From Domibacillus antri (GTDB taxonomy: Bacteria > Bacillota > Bacilli > Bacillales > Domibacillaceae): a stretch of 64,000 nt of DNA. A program made the translations under genes and the position numbers. Below, in pieces: positions 16,469-25,141 of the stretch (positions within the stretch are counted from its first letter, which is position 1; each line of letters starts with the position of its first letter). Location: positions 1-64,000 of the forward strand of contig NZ_MSDU01000022.1 of the NCBI RefSeq assembly GCF_001936625.1. Reading direction: 5' to 3'. The notes under the pieces are model-generated. The model was given only the letters and a program-made list of their open reading frames with translations. It was not told the origin of the DNA and did no database searches.

Positions 16469-16671
16469 CGGTTGCATCGGATGTAAAACAATGTCTCGCC
16501 AGCCTCAAAGGCATTGAAGCCGATTTATCGAGTCTGGCGATATTGACGCAAGATCATAACTCGAAACGTGTGCTGCATGAATCGATGATGGAAGTGAACG
16601 AAATCGTGGAAAATTTAAAAAAACGGATCGGTGAGCTGGAACGGGAAGAACGGCAGTACGAAGGCTTTTAA
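16465..16671 (+). CDS. DUF1657 protein (second copy)
   Basis: A 68-residue DUF1657 paralogue of the gene at 14681 (VASDVKQCLASLKGIEADL). Its ATG overlaps the spoVAD stop, and GGAGAGG lies just upstream. Where classical spoVA operons continue with spoVAE, this cluster has this gene and a DUF421 protein. Confidence 0.86.
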   Translation: MTVASDVKQCLASLKGIEADLSSLAILTQDHNSKRVLHESMMEVNEIVENLKKRIGELEREERQYEGF

Positions 16672-16703
16672 AATAAACCTGTTTTTCAGGAGGTGTGCAG
16701 CAA

Positions 16704-17564
16704 GTGCCTGAGTGGTTAGAAATCATATTACGGGGCTTATTGCTCTTAATGGTCCTTTTCCTCATTACGAAGTGGCTCGGGAAAAAACAACTGTCCCAGC
16801 TTTCGTTTTTTGAATATGTAACGGGGATTACCATCGGCAGCATAGGAGCGGAAGTGGTAACAGGGCTGGAACGAAACATTATGCATGGAATTTTGGGCAT
16901 TGTTGTATTTACAGCGGTTCCTTTTTTAGCCGGTCTGATTTCGCTAAAAAGTAAGAAGTTTCGGGATATTATAGAAGGAAAAGGAGTTATTTTCATTAAG
17001 GATGGAAAAGTAATGGAAGATAACTTAAAAAAAGAGCGATACACAACAGATGATTTATTGGCGCTGCTTCGACAAAAGGATGTCTTTCAAGTGGCGGATG
17101 TAGAGTTTGCGGTATTAGAGGAAACAGGTGAGTTAAGTGTACTGCTGAAAAAAGAAAATCAGGCATTAACGCCAAAAGATTTAAATATGCTTGTTGCACC
17201 CATTAAAGAACCACAAACAGTCATTATAGATGGAAAGATATTGGATGAACCATTGGCGACAATAGGGAGAAGCAGGAATTGGCTCCACACCGAACTCGAT
17301 AAACTGGGCGTGACGGTTGAAAATGTCTTTCTTGGACAGGTGGATTCAAACGGACAAGTGACGGTGGATCTTTTTGATGATACTCTTGAAGTTCCGTCTC
17401 CTCAGGAAATGCCTTTATTGTTAGCCGCCATGAAAAAATGCCAGGCAGATTTGGAACTTTTTGCGCTTAGTACAAAAGCTGAAGAGGCGAAACAAATGTA
17501 TGAAAAAAACAGTCAAAAGCTGCAAGGCGTTATTGACAAAACAGCGCACATTTTAATGTCATAA
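16704..17564 (+). CDS. DUF421 (YetF-like) membrane protein fused to a DUF1657 domain
   Basis: A 286-residue protein. Three N-terminal transmembrane segments (about 1-75) are followed by the DUF421/YetF cytoplasmic domain (about 80-225) and a C-terminal helical segment (about 235-286; MKKCQADLELFALSTKAEEAKQMYEK) clearly alike to the two DUF1657 proteins of the cluster. The start is taken as GTG 16704, ten bases after AGGAGG; the GTG at 16695 is too close. It closes the spoVA-like unit, with a long terminator after it. DUF421 proteins with this tail occur in spoVA2-type operons. The role in DPA traffic or spore resistance is inferred from context. Confidence 0.85.
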   Translation: MPEWLEIILRGLLLLMVLFLITKWLGKKQLSQLSFFEYVTGITIGSIGAEVVTGLERNIMHGILGIVVFTAVPFLAGLISLKSKKFRDIIEGKGVIFIKDGKVMEDNLKKERYTTDDLLALLRQKDVFQVADVEFAVLEETGELSVLLKKENQALTPKDLNMLVAPIKEPQTVIIDGKILDEPLATIGRSRNWLHTELDKLGVTVENVFLGQVDSNGQVTVDLFDDTLEVPSPQEMPLLLAAMKKCQADLELFALSTKAEEAKQMYEKNSQKLQGVIDKTAHILMS

Positions 17565-17587
17565 TGAATATCTCTTTTCTTTTGCAG

Positions 17588-17651
17588 CAAAACACCCCTG
17601 TCTCGTTTTAGTTTTTGACTAAGCCGATGAATGTGGAGGGTGTTTTCTTTA
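17588..17651 (+). terminator. Terminator of the spoVA-like cluster
   Basis: AAAACACCC and GGGTGTTTT pair over a roughly 40-base loop and are followed by CTTT. Confidence 0.6.
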
Positions 17652-17822
17652 TGTCTTTTCCAGCGTCACAACAATCAAGTGCGCCACTCGTTGACCTTCT
17701 TCTTTGAAGGCTGATAGTATAAAGAAATAGTGCATATAATGAAGTTGTTAAAGAAAAGTCATAAAACAGTCAATCGCGGGACAAGCATTTCTTTCATAAA
17801 TCCATTATAATAAAAACAAACA

Positions 17823-17840
17823 TTGTGAAGTTTTTCACTA
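17823..17840 (+). promoter_or_regulatory. Rex-like operator before cydDC
   Basis: TTGTGAA-GTTT-TTCACTA matches the Rex consensus TTGTGAA-N4-TTCACAA at nearly every position. It lies a few bases after a TATAAT (17806-17811), so a NADH-sensing Rex repressor would block transcription when NADH is low. Confidence 0.7.
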
Positions 17841-17876
17841 TTTTTAAAATAGATAAGGTGGGGAGCATGTATATAT

Positions 17877-19595
17877 ATGGACACGCTTCGAAAGTGGGCA
17901 TTTGAACAGAAGACGATGATGGTGTTTTTGATTGTTTCATCGGTGATGACCGGCGCTGCAATCGTCGGACAGGCGCATTTTTTTGTCACAATTGTCGACC
18001 GGATTTTTTTGAAAGGGGCGTCATTTGGAGAAATCCTGCCGTTTTTAGGCGGTCTGCTGGCGGTTATGGCGATTCGGACGGCTCTCACCTATTTGAATGG
18101 ACGGACCGGCGTGAAAATGGCGTCCAATGTGAAGCGGAACGTACGGAGAATGCTTCTTGAAAAATATACAAAAAATCCGGTTCAGGCGGCGATACACGGG
18201 CAGTCGGGCGGCAAAGTGAGTGTCATGATGGATGCCGTCGATGAAATGGACAGCTATTACAGCAAATACATTCCGCAGGTGATTCAAACGTCGATTGTGC
18301 CGCTATTGATCCTTGCGGTTGTGTTGTATGAGCATGTGTACAGCGGTCTGATTATGATGATCACCGCTCCGTTTATTCCACTGTTCTTTATCATTATTGG
18401 CATCAAAACGAAGGCAAAGTCAGAAGAACAGCTCGATAAATTAGCGGCATTTTCAGGCCGTTTTCTCGATACACTGCAGGGGCTTACAACGCTGAAATTA
18501 TTCGGACGGGCCGCCAAACAGCGGGAATTAATTGAGCAGAGCAGTCTTGATTTTCGGGATGCGACGATGACGATTTTGAAAATCGCGTTCATTTCGACAT
18601 TGATGCTTGAATTCATTTCGACGCTCAGCATCGGCATCATTGCGCTTGAAGTCGGTCTTCGGCTTGTCGTCTTCGAAAGCATTGCCTTCTCCACAGCCTT
18701 TTTCGTTCTCGTACTCGCCCCTGAATATTATTTGTCTTTGAAAGAACTTGGCAGTGCTTTTCATACGGGGCGGGGCAGTATGGGAGCGGCGAAAAAAGTG
18801 ATGGACGAGCTTGAAGAAACAGAGCAGCCGGTGAAATGGGGCACAGAGGAAGCTGTGATGCCTTCCATTGAACTTCGGAATGCCGGTTTTCAATATGGAG
18901 ATGGATTCGCCTTGCGGAAAATCGATGCGGTTATTCCGCCGAACACACAAGCAGCTATCGTAGGACGCAGCGGTTCGGGTAAAACAACATTGCTGCATTT
19001 AATCGCCGGGCTGTTTGATCCGGTAGAAGGAGAGATCATGGTAAATGGGCGGCCCCGTTCGAATTACAGTGAAAAATCATGGTTCGATCAGCTGAGCTAT
19101 ATTTCGCAGCATCCCTATTTATTTTCGGGCACGATTGCGGAAAATATTGCGGTCGGCGGAAGAGACGGAGCAGCGCGCGCAGAAATTGAAGAAGCTGCCA
19201 AAAAAGCCGGTATTTCATCGTTAATTGAGTCGCTTGAAAACGGATATGATACGCCGATTGGCGAAGCGGGCCGCGGCCTTTCCGGAGGGGAAAAACAGCG
19301 GATTGCGCTCGCACGCGCCTTTTTGAAAAAGCCGTCCGTCATTTTATTTGATGAACCGACAACCGGTCTTGATTTAAAGACTGAACGCATTTTACAGCAG
19401 TCGATGAACGAATTATCGAAAACAGCGACGGTGATCACCGTTGCACACCGTCTGCATACAATCAAACAGGCGGACGTCATCCTGTTTTTGGAAAAAGGAG
19501 AACTTGTGGCGGCCGGCACACATTCGGAGCTTCTCGAATCGGTGCCTGAATATCGTCATATGGTATCGGTGCAGCAAGGAGGTGCGGTTGAATGA
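17877..19595 (+). CDS. cydD: Thiol reductant ABC exporter, CydD subunit
   Basis: A 572-residue half-transporter: six transmembrane helices (about 1-300) and an ABC ATPase domain with Walker A GRSGSGKTT, signature LSGGEKQRIALARA, Walker B VILFDEP and H-loop TVAHR. With CydC it exports glutathione- or cysteine-type reductants needed for cytochrome bd assembly. B. subtilis calls the first of the two genes cydC; I follow the E. coli naming. cydAB, usually just upstream in bacilli, is not here. Start ATG 17877 follows GGTGGGGAG at a somewhat long distance. It overlaps cydC by four bases. Confidence 0.87.
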   Translation: MDTLRKWAFEQKTMMVFLIVSSVMTGAAIVGQAHFFVTIVDRIFLKGASFGEILPFLGGLLAVMAIRTALTYLNGRTGVKMASNVKRNVRRMLLEKYTKNPVQAAIHGQSGGKVSVMMDAVDEMDSYYSKYIPQVIQTSIVPLLILAVVLYEHVYSGLIMMITAPFIPLFFIIIGIKTKAKSEEQLDKLAAFSGRFLDTLQGLTTLKLFGRAAKQRELIEQSSLDFRDATMTILKIAFISTLMLEFISTLSIGIIALEVGLRLVVFESIAFSTAFFVLVLAPEYYLSLKELGSAFHTGRGSMGAAKKVMDELEETEQPVKWGTEEAVMPSIELRNAGFQYGDGFALRKIDAVIPPNTQAAIVGRSGSGKTTLLHLIAGLFDPVEGEIMVNGRPRSNYSEKSWFDQLSYISQHPYLFSGTIAENIAVGGRDGAARAEIEEAAKKAGISSLIESLENGYDTPIGEAGRGLSGGEKQRIALARAFLKKPSVILFDEPTTGLDLKTERILQQSMNELSKTATVITVAHRLHTIKQADVILFLEKGELVAAGTHSELLESVPEYRHMVSVQQGGAVE

Positions 19596-21307
19596 AGGAC
19601 TTGATGGTGGTGATCAAGCTGATGATTCAAGAGAAGCGTGACGTTGTACTGTCGGTCTTTTTCGGAGCTGTGGCTGGTTTGACAGCTGTTGCGCTGTTCG
19701 CCCTGAGCGGGTATATGATTTCGAAATCAGCACTCTCGCCTCCGCTGTATATCATTACGATCATGACCGCGCTGCTGAAGCTGTTTGGATCAGCGAAATC
19801 CATCAGCCGCTATGCGGAACGGTATTTTTCACACCGGGCGACGTTTACGATTTTAAGTAATTTGCGCGTATCATTTTATGAAAAACTCGAACCGCTTGCA
19901 CCCGGTATTTTCGGAAAGTACCGAAGCGGGGATTTATTAGCGCGAATTGTCGGCGATGTGGAAAGCCTGCAAAATTTCTTCTTGCGCGTTTTTTATCCGC
20001 CGATTGTGCTTGTCATTGTTTTTTTAAGCACCATTTTCTTTACGATGTTTTATTCCGTTTATGTGGCGCTTTTGCTGCTTGCCGGGTTATTATTGACCAG
20101 TTTTATTGTGCCGGCACTGTTTGCGCTGCGCCAGCGGAAGATTGACAGCCGCCGTGAGGACAGGGGCTCACTGTCAACAGAGGTCACAGAGCTTTTGCAT
20201 GGCTTTCGGGATTTGAAAATTTACCAGAAGCTTGACGAGAAGGAAAAGCAATTAATTCAATCCGCCGATTTTTATGTGAACGGGCAGGAGCGGGAAGGTG
20301 TTAATGCAGTATTCAATCAGTCAGTCAATACGTTGGCGGCGCTCATGGTTTCCTGGTGTGTGCTGGCTCTTGGCGCGTTTCTTGTCACGGATGGCCAGCT
20401 AGATGGACTGTTTTTGGCGATGCTTGTCATGATTTCACTGAATGTATTTGAAAATGCAGCACCGATGGCGGTTTTCCCGGCCCATTTGGAAGACAGCAGG
20501 CACGCAGCAAAGCGGCTATTTTCTTTTGTTGGAGGGGAATTTGGAGAAATGAAGAAGGAATTGGCTGGGCAGCTGGATGGTCAAAAAGCCTTTTCCATTG
20601 AAATGGACGATGTGACCTTTACATTTCCAGGAGAGAACAGGCTCGCATTGAAAAATATTCATCTGACAATACCTTCCGGTTCGAAAACGGCGATTGTCGG
20701 GCCGAGCGGTTCAGGGAAATCTACGCTGCTTCAGCTTATGCTAAAGGTATATGAAGCGGACAGCGGGAAAGTGTTGTTGGATGGAATGCCAATGGAGGCA
20801 CTAGATCAGGAAATGATATGGAAAAAGACGAATGTCGTGCTCCAGGAAAATCACTTTTTCTTCGGCACCATTCGGGACAATTTGATGCTGGCAAAGGATG
20901 GACTGACAGACGAAGAATTGGCCACAGTGCTTTCGAACGTGAAGCTGGACTCGTTTTCGCTGGATGATCCGGTATTTGAAAAAGGCGAAAATCTGTCCGG
21001 GGGTGAGAAGCAGCGGCTGGCGATGGCCCGGGCCATGCTGAAGCGGGCGCCTGTCTGGCTGCTTGATGAACCGACCTCTTCCCTTGATGCCTTGACGGAA
21101 AAGGGACTGTATGATCATCTATTCGAAATAGCAAAAAATGACACACTTATTCTCGTCAGCCACCGATTGACAGGGCTTGAGAAGATGGATCAAATTATCG
21201 TCATGGAACAGGGAATGATTGTGGAATCAGGTACTTTTGATGAATTGATGGAGAAGAAAGGCTATTTTTATGAGATGAAGCAGATTGAAAAAAGTGTTTT
21301 TATGTAA
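19592..21307 (+). CDS. cydC: Thiol reductant ABC exporter, CydC subunit
   Basis: A 571-residue partner of CydD with the same layout: membrane domain (about 1-310), Walker A GPSGSGKST, signature LSGGEKQRLAMARA, Walker B VWLLDEPTSSLD and H-loop LVSHR. It is translationally coupled to cydD through an ATGA overlap with GGAGG upstream. The heterodimer sits in the cytoplasmic membrane. Confidence 0.87.
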   Translation: MKDLMVVIKLMIQEKRDVVLSVFFGAVAGLTAVALFALSGYMISKSALSPPLYIITIMTALLKLFGSAKSISRYAERYFSHRATFTILSNLRVSFYEKLEPLAPGIFGKYRSGDLLARIVGDVESLQNFFLRVFYPPIVLVIVFLSTIFFTMFYSVYVALLLLAGLLLTSFIVPALFALRQRKIDSRREDRGSLSTEVTELLHGFRDLKIYQKLDEKEKQLIQSADFYVNGQEREGVNAVFNQSVNTLAALMVSWCVLALGAFLVTDGQLDGLFLAMLVMISLNVFENAAPMAVFPAHLEDSRHAAKRLFSFVGGEFGEMKKELAGQLDGQKAFSIEMDDVTFTFPGENRLALKNIHLTIPSGSKTAIVGPSGSGKSTLLQLMLKVYEADSGKVLLDGMPMEALDQEMIWKKTNVVLQENHFFFGTIRDNLMLAKDGLTDEELATVLSNVKLDSFSLDDPVFEKGENLSGGEKQRLAMARAMLKRAPVWLLDEPTSSLDALTEKGLYDHLFEIAKNDTLILVSHRLTGLEKMDQIIVMEQGMIVESGTFDELMEKKGYFYEMKQIEKSVFM

Positions 21308-21311
21308 GAGA

Positions 21312-21359
21312 AAAAGGCAGGACCGGATCGCATAACAGCGTGCTGGTTCTGTTTTTTTA
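21312..21359 (+). terminator. cydDC terminator
   Basis: GCAGGACCGG and CTGGTTCTGT pair with G-U pairs and are followed by seven T. Confidence 0.7.
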
Positions 21360-21457
21360 GTTTGAAATAGTAATAAAAAATGGGACGGATGTACACCCTC
21401 TTAACGGCGCTTGAATATGTTATGGGAGAAGTCAAAAATGTTAGGGAGGCTCTTATT

Positions 21458-21727
21458 TTGAACGATCAACATGTAATTTCTGACGAAGAGTTCGAGCTGC
21501 CAAACGAACAGGACTATGATGATTTTGCCGAATACGCGGTGGAAACGCAGCAGCCGTACCATTACCCAAGACCAAGACCGCCTTATTCACACCATCCTTA
21601 TCCGCGGCCGCGCCCAAGACCGCTATTCTTTCCTTATTATCCTTATCCACCGTACTATCCATACTACCCCCATTACCCCGGATATGGACACGGATACGGT
21701 TATGGATATGGAGGATGGGAAGGCTAA
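21458..21727 (+). CDS. Tyr/Pro/Gly-rich small protein, possible spore coat protein
   Basis: An 89-residue protein from TTG 21458, eight bases after AGGGAGG. The acidic first third (ISDEEFELPNEQDYDDFAEY) is followed by a low-complexity tail of PRPRP, PYYPYY and GYGYGYG units. This composition resembles spore coat or crust proteins, which are cross-linked through Tyr. A longer frame starts at 21380 without a good ribosome site. A strong terminator follows. Function unproven; it could be a cell-surface protein, but no signal peptide is seen. Confidence 0.6.
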   Translation: MNDQHVISDEEFELPNEQDYDDFAEYAVETQQPYHYPRPRPPYSHHPYPRPRPRPLFFPYYPYPPYYPYYPHYPGYGHGYGYGYGGWEG

Positions 21728-21760
21728 GATTCTGAATAATTCGTTAAAACATATTTATTA

Positions 21761-21800
21761 AGAGCGGTCTCAAAAGCTGTTTGAGACCGCTCTTATTTTA
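21761..21800. terminator. Strong terminator
   Basis: A 14-bp near-perfect stem (AGAGCGGTCTCAAA with TTTGAGACCGCTCT) is followed by TATTTT. Confidence 0.88.
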
Positions 21801-21895
21801 AGTGGAACGGCCGGATGTAAATAGATCAGTTCTAGCTAGAAGACAGAAGGTATCACAAGATTCTCTAGGATCAATAAATCTTCTCTTTTTAACAG

Positions 21896-22489
21896 TTATG
21901 AGGTCTGTAATAATGTAGAAATACTTTTCAAACAAGCTTTTTTATAAAAATCATGAAGATCATCCCGGCCGCACATTAACCATTGCGTCAGGCAGCCGTC
22001 AATCATTGCCCGCATCATTTTGGCGGTAGTATCGACATCAAGGTCAATGGGAAAGACCCCTTCTTTTTTCCCGAGCGTAATAATCTCACGTCCGATGTTC
22101 CAGCAGTTTTCGTAAAAAGCAAGATTGATTTTTTGATAGACTGGATTTCGGCTTGCCTGTGCTAAAAAATTAACATACACACGATAAAATTTTTTGTTTT
22201 TTTCTGGCGATACAAAGACGCAGTCCATGTAGGCGTTTAATTTTTCCATCGCTGTATGCTTGCCGGAGATGGCTCTATACTCCACTTCATAAATTTGAGC
22301 GGTAATGGATTGCAGCAGCTCTGACAGGATGCTTTCTTTGTTATGAAAATAATAGTGTACCACCCCTTTGCTGACGCCGGCATGGTCGGCAATATCCTGC
22401 AGCGTCACAGAATCATATCCATGGCTGGCTACCGCTTGAAAAGCCGCTTTTAACACTTGCTCTTTACGCTCTTCCGCTTTCTTTTTCAT
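21896..22489 (-). CDS. TetR-family transcriptional regulator
   Basis: A 197-residue TetR repressor with an N-terminal helix-turn-helix (VTLQDIADHAGVSKGVVHYYFHNKESIL). The C-terminal ligand domain resembles BetI-like members, with a Cys/Trp-rich last helix. It is divergent from a YhfP-like quinone oxidoreductase, with a perfect 28-bp palindrome between them, so it probably represses both genes. Ligand unknown; a quinone, aldehyde or acyl-CoA is possible given the neighbour. Confidence 0.88.
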   Translation of the reverse strand: MKKKAEERKEQVLKAAFQAVASHGYDSVTLQDIADHAGVSKGVVHYYFHNKESILSELLQSITAQIYEVEYRAISGKHTAMEKLNAYMDCVFVSPEKNKKFYRVYVNFLAQASRNPVYQKINLAFYENCWNIGREIITLGKKEGVFPIDLDVDTTAKMMRAMIDGCLTQWLMCGRDDLHDFYKKACLKSISTLLQTS

Positions 22490-22545
22490 AAAAAAACCCC
22501 CGGTTATTTATATAATTGAGTATACAACAAATGAAAGATTCGATA

Positions 22546-22573
22546 AAATTATTCTGACCAGTCAGAATAATTT
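22546..22573. promoter_or_regulatory. TetR-type operator palindrome
   Basis: A perfect 13-bp inverted repeat with a two-base centre (arm AAATTATTCTGAC; centre CA) lies between the divergent TetR and yhfP genes. The core TGACCAGTCA is typical of TetR-family sites. Confidence 0.82.
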
Positions 22574-22612
22574 GTTCTAATCATGATAGAACGCAAAGGG
22601 GAGTGGAGAAAA

Positions 22613-23605
22613 ATGAACGAACAGTTTAACGCATTAGTGGTCGATAAAACGGAAAATGATTTCTCCGTTAAGGTCAAAGAAATGACGCTTGAAGAGCTGC
22701 CGCAGGGGGACGTGCTCATTAAAGTGTTGTATTCCGGTATTAACTATAAAGACGGATTGGCGAGCATCCCGGATGGAAAAATTGTCCGATCGTATCCTTT
22801 CATTCCGGGCATTGATTTAGCTGGTGTCGTTGTTTCCTCTGAAGATCCCCGCTTTAAGGAAGGGGATGAAGTCATTGCAACAAGCTATGAAATTGGTGTT
22901 TCTCATTTTGGGGGATACAGTGAGTATGCCAGAATCCCCGCAGACTGGATTGTTCCTTTACCAGCGGGCTTGACATTGAAAGAAGCGATGATTTACGGAA
23001 CAGCAGGGTTTACCGCCGCTTTGTCTGTTCAGCGATTAGAGGAAAATGGATTGTCGCCGGATAAAGGAAAGGTGCTTGTAACAGGGGCGACTGGCGGCGT
23101 TGGAGGCATTGCCGTTTCGATGCTGGCAAAACGCGGCTACGACGTTGTGGCAAGTACGGGAAAAGAATCAGAGAAAGACTATTTGACGAAACTGGGCGCA
23201 GCAGAAATTGTATCCCGGGATGATGTGTATAACGGGAAGATTAAAGCGTTAGATAAAGAGATATGGGCCGGTGCAGTCGACCCGGTCGGCGGCGAAAGCC
23301 TTGCGTCTATTTTAAGTAAAATAAGCTATACGGGTTCCGTGGCGGTAAGCGGTTTAACAGGGGGAGGAAACGTCCCGACGACCGTCTTTCCGTTCATTCT
23401 CCGGGGTGTGAATTTACTCGGTATTGATTCCGTTTACTGCCCGATGGAGAAGAGAAAAGCTATTTGGAATCGTATGGCATCGGATTTAAAACCGGAAGAT
23501 CTTTCAGCGTTTGTACAGCAGGAAGCCGCACTTGAAGAATTACCGGAAATTCTTCCGATGATTTTAAAAGGAAAAATGCGCGGAAGAGTCATTGTGCGTC
23601 TTTAA
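22613..23605 (+). CDS. yhfP: YhdH/YhfP-family quinone oxidoreductase
   Basis: A 330-residue zinc-free medium-chain dehydrogenase/reductase, the same length as B. subtilis YhfP. Signatures: SGINYKDGLA near residue 45, FIPGIDLAGVVV, and the NADPH-binding VTGATGGVGGIAVSML near residue 155. The ATG at 22613 follows AAAGGGGAGTGGAG; the frame from 22583 is not used. Members (AcuI-like) reduce acrylyl-CoA or quinones with NADPH. Divergent from a TetR regulator and probably repressed by it. Confidence 0.87.
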   Translation: MNEQFNALVVDKTENDFSVKVKEMTLEELPQGDVLIKVLYSGINYKDGLASIPDGKIVRSYPFIPGIDLAGVVVSSEDPRFKEGDEVIATSYEIGVSHFGGYSEYARIPADWIVPLPAGLTLKEAMIYGTAGFTAALSVQRLEENGLSPDKGKVLVTGATGGVGGIAVSMLAKRGYDVVASTGKESEKDYLTKLGAAEIVSRDDVYNGKIKALDKEIWAGAVDPVGGESLASILSKISYTGSVAVSGLTGGGNVPTTVFPFILRGVNLLGIDSVYCPMEKRKAIWNRMASDLKPEDLSAFVQQEAALEELPEILPMILKGKMRGRVIVRL

Positions 23606-23629
23606 CAAAACAAATTAATAAAAACATGT

Positions 23630-23667
23630 TTAAACACCGTTCGCTTGTTATGAACGGTGTTTATTTG
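23630..23667 (+). terminator. yhfP terminator
   Basis: AAACACCGTTC (23632-23642) and GAACGGTGTTT (23652-23662) form a perfect 11-bp stem followed by ATTTGT. Confidence 0.82.
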
Positions 23668-23733
23668 TCTGTAAGTATTTGAAAAAAAAGGCGTATTGTG
23701 AACTCCTTATTTTACATTTAGAATTTTATTAAA

Positions 23734-23763
23734 TTGACATCGATAATCATTATCAATTATGAT
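23734..23763 (+). promoter_or_regulatory. Promoter with Fur box
   Basis: TTGACA (23734-23739) and TATGAT (23758-23763) are 18 bp apart. The spacer holds CGATAAT-C-ATTATCA (23741-23755), a 14/15 match to the Bacillus 7-1-7 Fur box (TGATAATNATTATCA). Iron-dependent repression of the downstream lipoprotein gene is predicted. Confidence 0.78.
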
Positions 23764-23841
23764 GTTTCTGTAAAAAAGCAATGAATAAGAATACTGATTC
23801 AAAAATCATGATAGATCCGGCAGATAAGGAGAGAAACAACC

Positions 23842-24837
23842 ATGTTGACATTTACGAAGAAAAAATTAGCAGCTGTTGCAGCGGCCGTTTTAATGATGGG
23901 GGGATGCAGCTCTAATCAAGCAGCCCCCGAGCCGGCAGCAGCGGATCAAGCACAGCAAACAATCAAAATCGGTTATCCGAATATTTTATCTATGGCACCC
24001 GCGATTATTGCAGAAAAGCAAAAACTGATGGAAGAGCAAGGGCTGCACGCGGAATTTTATCAATTTGCAAATGGACCGGATTTAAACAAAGCGTTGTCTT
24101 CCGGCAAGTTAGATGTCGCCTATACCGGCATACCCGTCGTCGTGAACTGGGCTTCAAGAGGCGCGGATATTTCCGTCATTGCCAAAGTAGGAGAGGGAGA
24201 ATTTGGCCTTTTGACAAAAGGAGATGCTGAGATTACGGGGCCATTGGATTTAAAAGGAAAGAAGGTCGGTTTTTTAGGGAAAGGCACCGGATCGGATATT
24301 CTTGTCCGCGGATTTTGACTGCCGGAAGCACAGCTGGATGAATCATCTGTAAATTTACTGGAAATGAAAATGCCTATCATGGAGCAAGCGATTATGAATG
24401 GCGCGGTGGATGCTGCTTTTACAGGGGAACCGTTCATTACATATGCTGAATTACGCGGATTGAAGGTTGTTAAAAAGCTTCCCGATCCTGCCGTCGTTGT
24501 CGTTGCCCGGAATGACTTTGCAAAAGAACACGGAGAAGTAGTGGAGAAATTTATGAAGGGGCATCTCGCTTCCATTGATTATATTCATGAAAATCAAAAA
24601 GAATCGGCTGCTGCTTTAGCAAAGGCCTTTAAGGTGCCGGAAATCGAAGCAGCAGGAAAAACATGGACACCGGCAGAGGTGATGGAAAAAGCCTTAGCGA
24701 ATCAGCAGTATGAAGCCGCCTTTTCCGATGAAGATTTTAACTTCTATCAACAACTTGCAGATGCCAATTATAAATTGAAATTGATTGATCAGCCTTTCGA
24801 CGTCCAATCGGTTTTTGACTTAAATTGGATCAAATAG
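23842..24837 (+). pseudogene. ABC-transporter substrate-binding lipoprotein with in-frame TGA
   Basis: A SsuA/NMT1-type periplasmic-binding-fold lipoprotein, about 331 codons. The signal peptide ends in lipobox MGGC (Cys about residue 22). The ligand domain opens IKIGYPNILSMAPAIIAEKQ, the usual start for nitrate/sulfonate/taurine-type binding proteins. A TGA at 24316-24318 interrupts one continuous frame between RGF and LPEAQLDE, where a Leu codon (TTA) would fit. The remainder (to 24837) is intact and open. No permease or ATPase gene is nearby. The promoter carries a Fur box, so the ligand may be iron-related despite the sulfonate-type family. Could be a sequencing error, a recent nonsense mutation or readthrough. 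Confidence 0.8.
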
Positions 24838-24874
24838 AGGCTGTGGAAAAGAAATGTATACAGACAGATAAGAA

Positions 24875-25090
24875 GTGGGATGTCAAACGTTTATCGAGGC
24901 ATCCCCCTTCTTCTTTTAGTGGCCGGAATTTCGGGATATAGGCCGGATTTTTTGAATTTGGGCCGGAATCCCAAAGCTTGGGCCGGATTTTCCTTGAATC
25001 CGGCCTTTCTGCAATTAATTCGACCAAAATGGACCACAATCCGGCCTTCCTGAAAATAAATCGGCCGAAATAGATCAGAATTCGGCTGTT
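24875..25090 (+). repeat. Phased GGCC repeat, copy A
   Basis: A GGGATG/CATCCC hairpin (24877-24906) is followed by GGCC-type cores at 24921, 24941, 24961, 24981, 25002, 25022 (GACC), 25043, 25063 and 25084. Spacing alternates 20 and 21 bp. The first four cores read GGCCGGAWTT; later ones read in the inverted sense (AATCCGGCC), so the array is a large imperfect dyad. Intergenic. Confidence 0.88.
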
Positions 25091-25141
25091 CACTGTCTGT
25101 CAGCAAAGGATGGAAGAGATCGTAGGAATAGTATTGGAAAT

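Noticed and set aside
24316-24318. In-frame TGA in the lipoprotein as selenocysteine or Trp recoding
   Set aside because: No SECIS-like structure or selenium genes are seen, the residue is not at a redox site, and other stops in the window are TAA and TAG, so plain disruption is simpler.
24921-25087. CRISPR-like array in the phased GGCC repeats
   Set aside because: Core spacing is regular, but the units are only about 20 bp, invert halfway along the element and have no constant repeat longer than about 9 bp. No cas genes are near.
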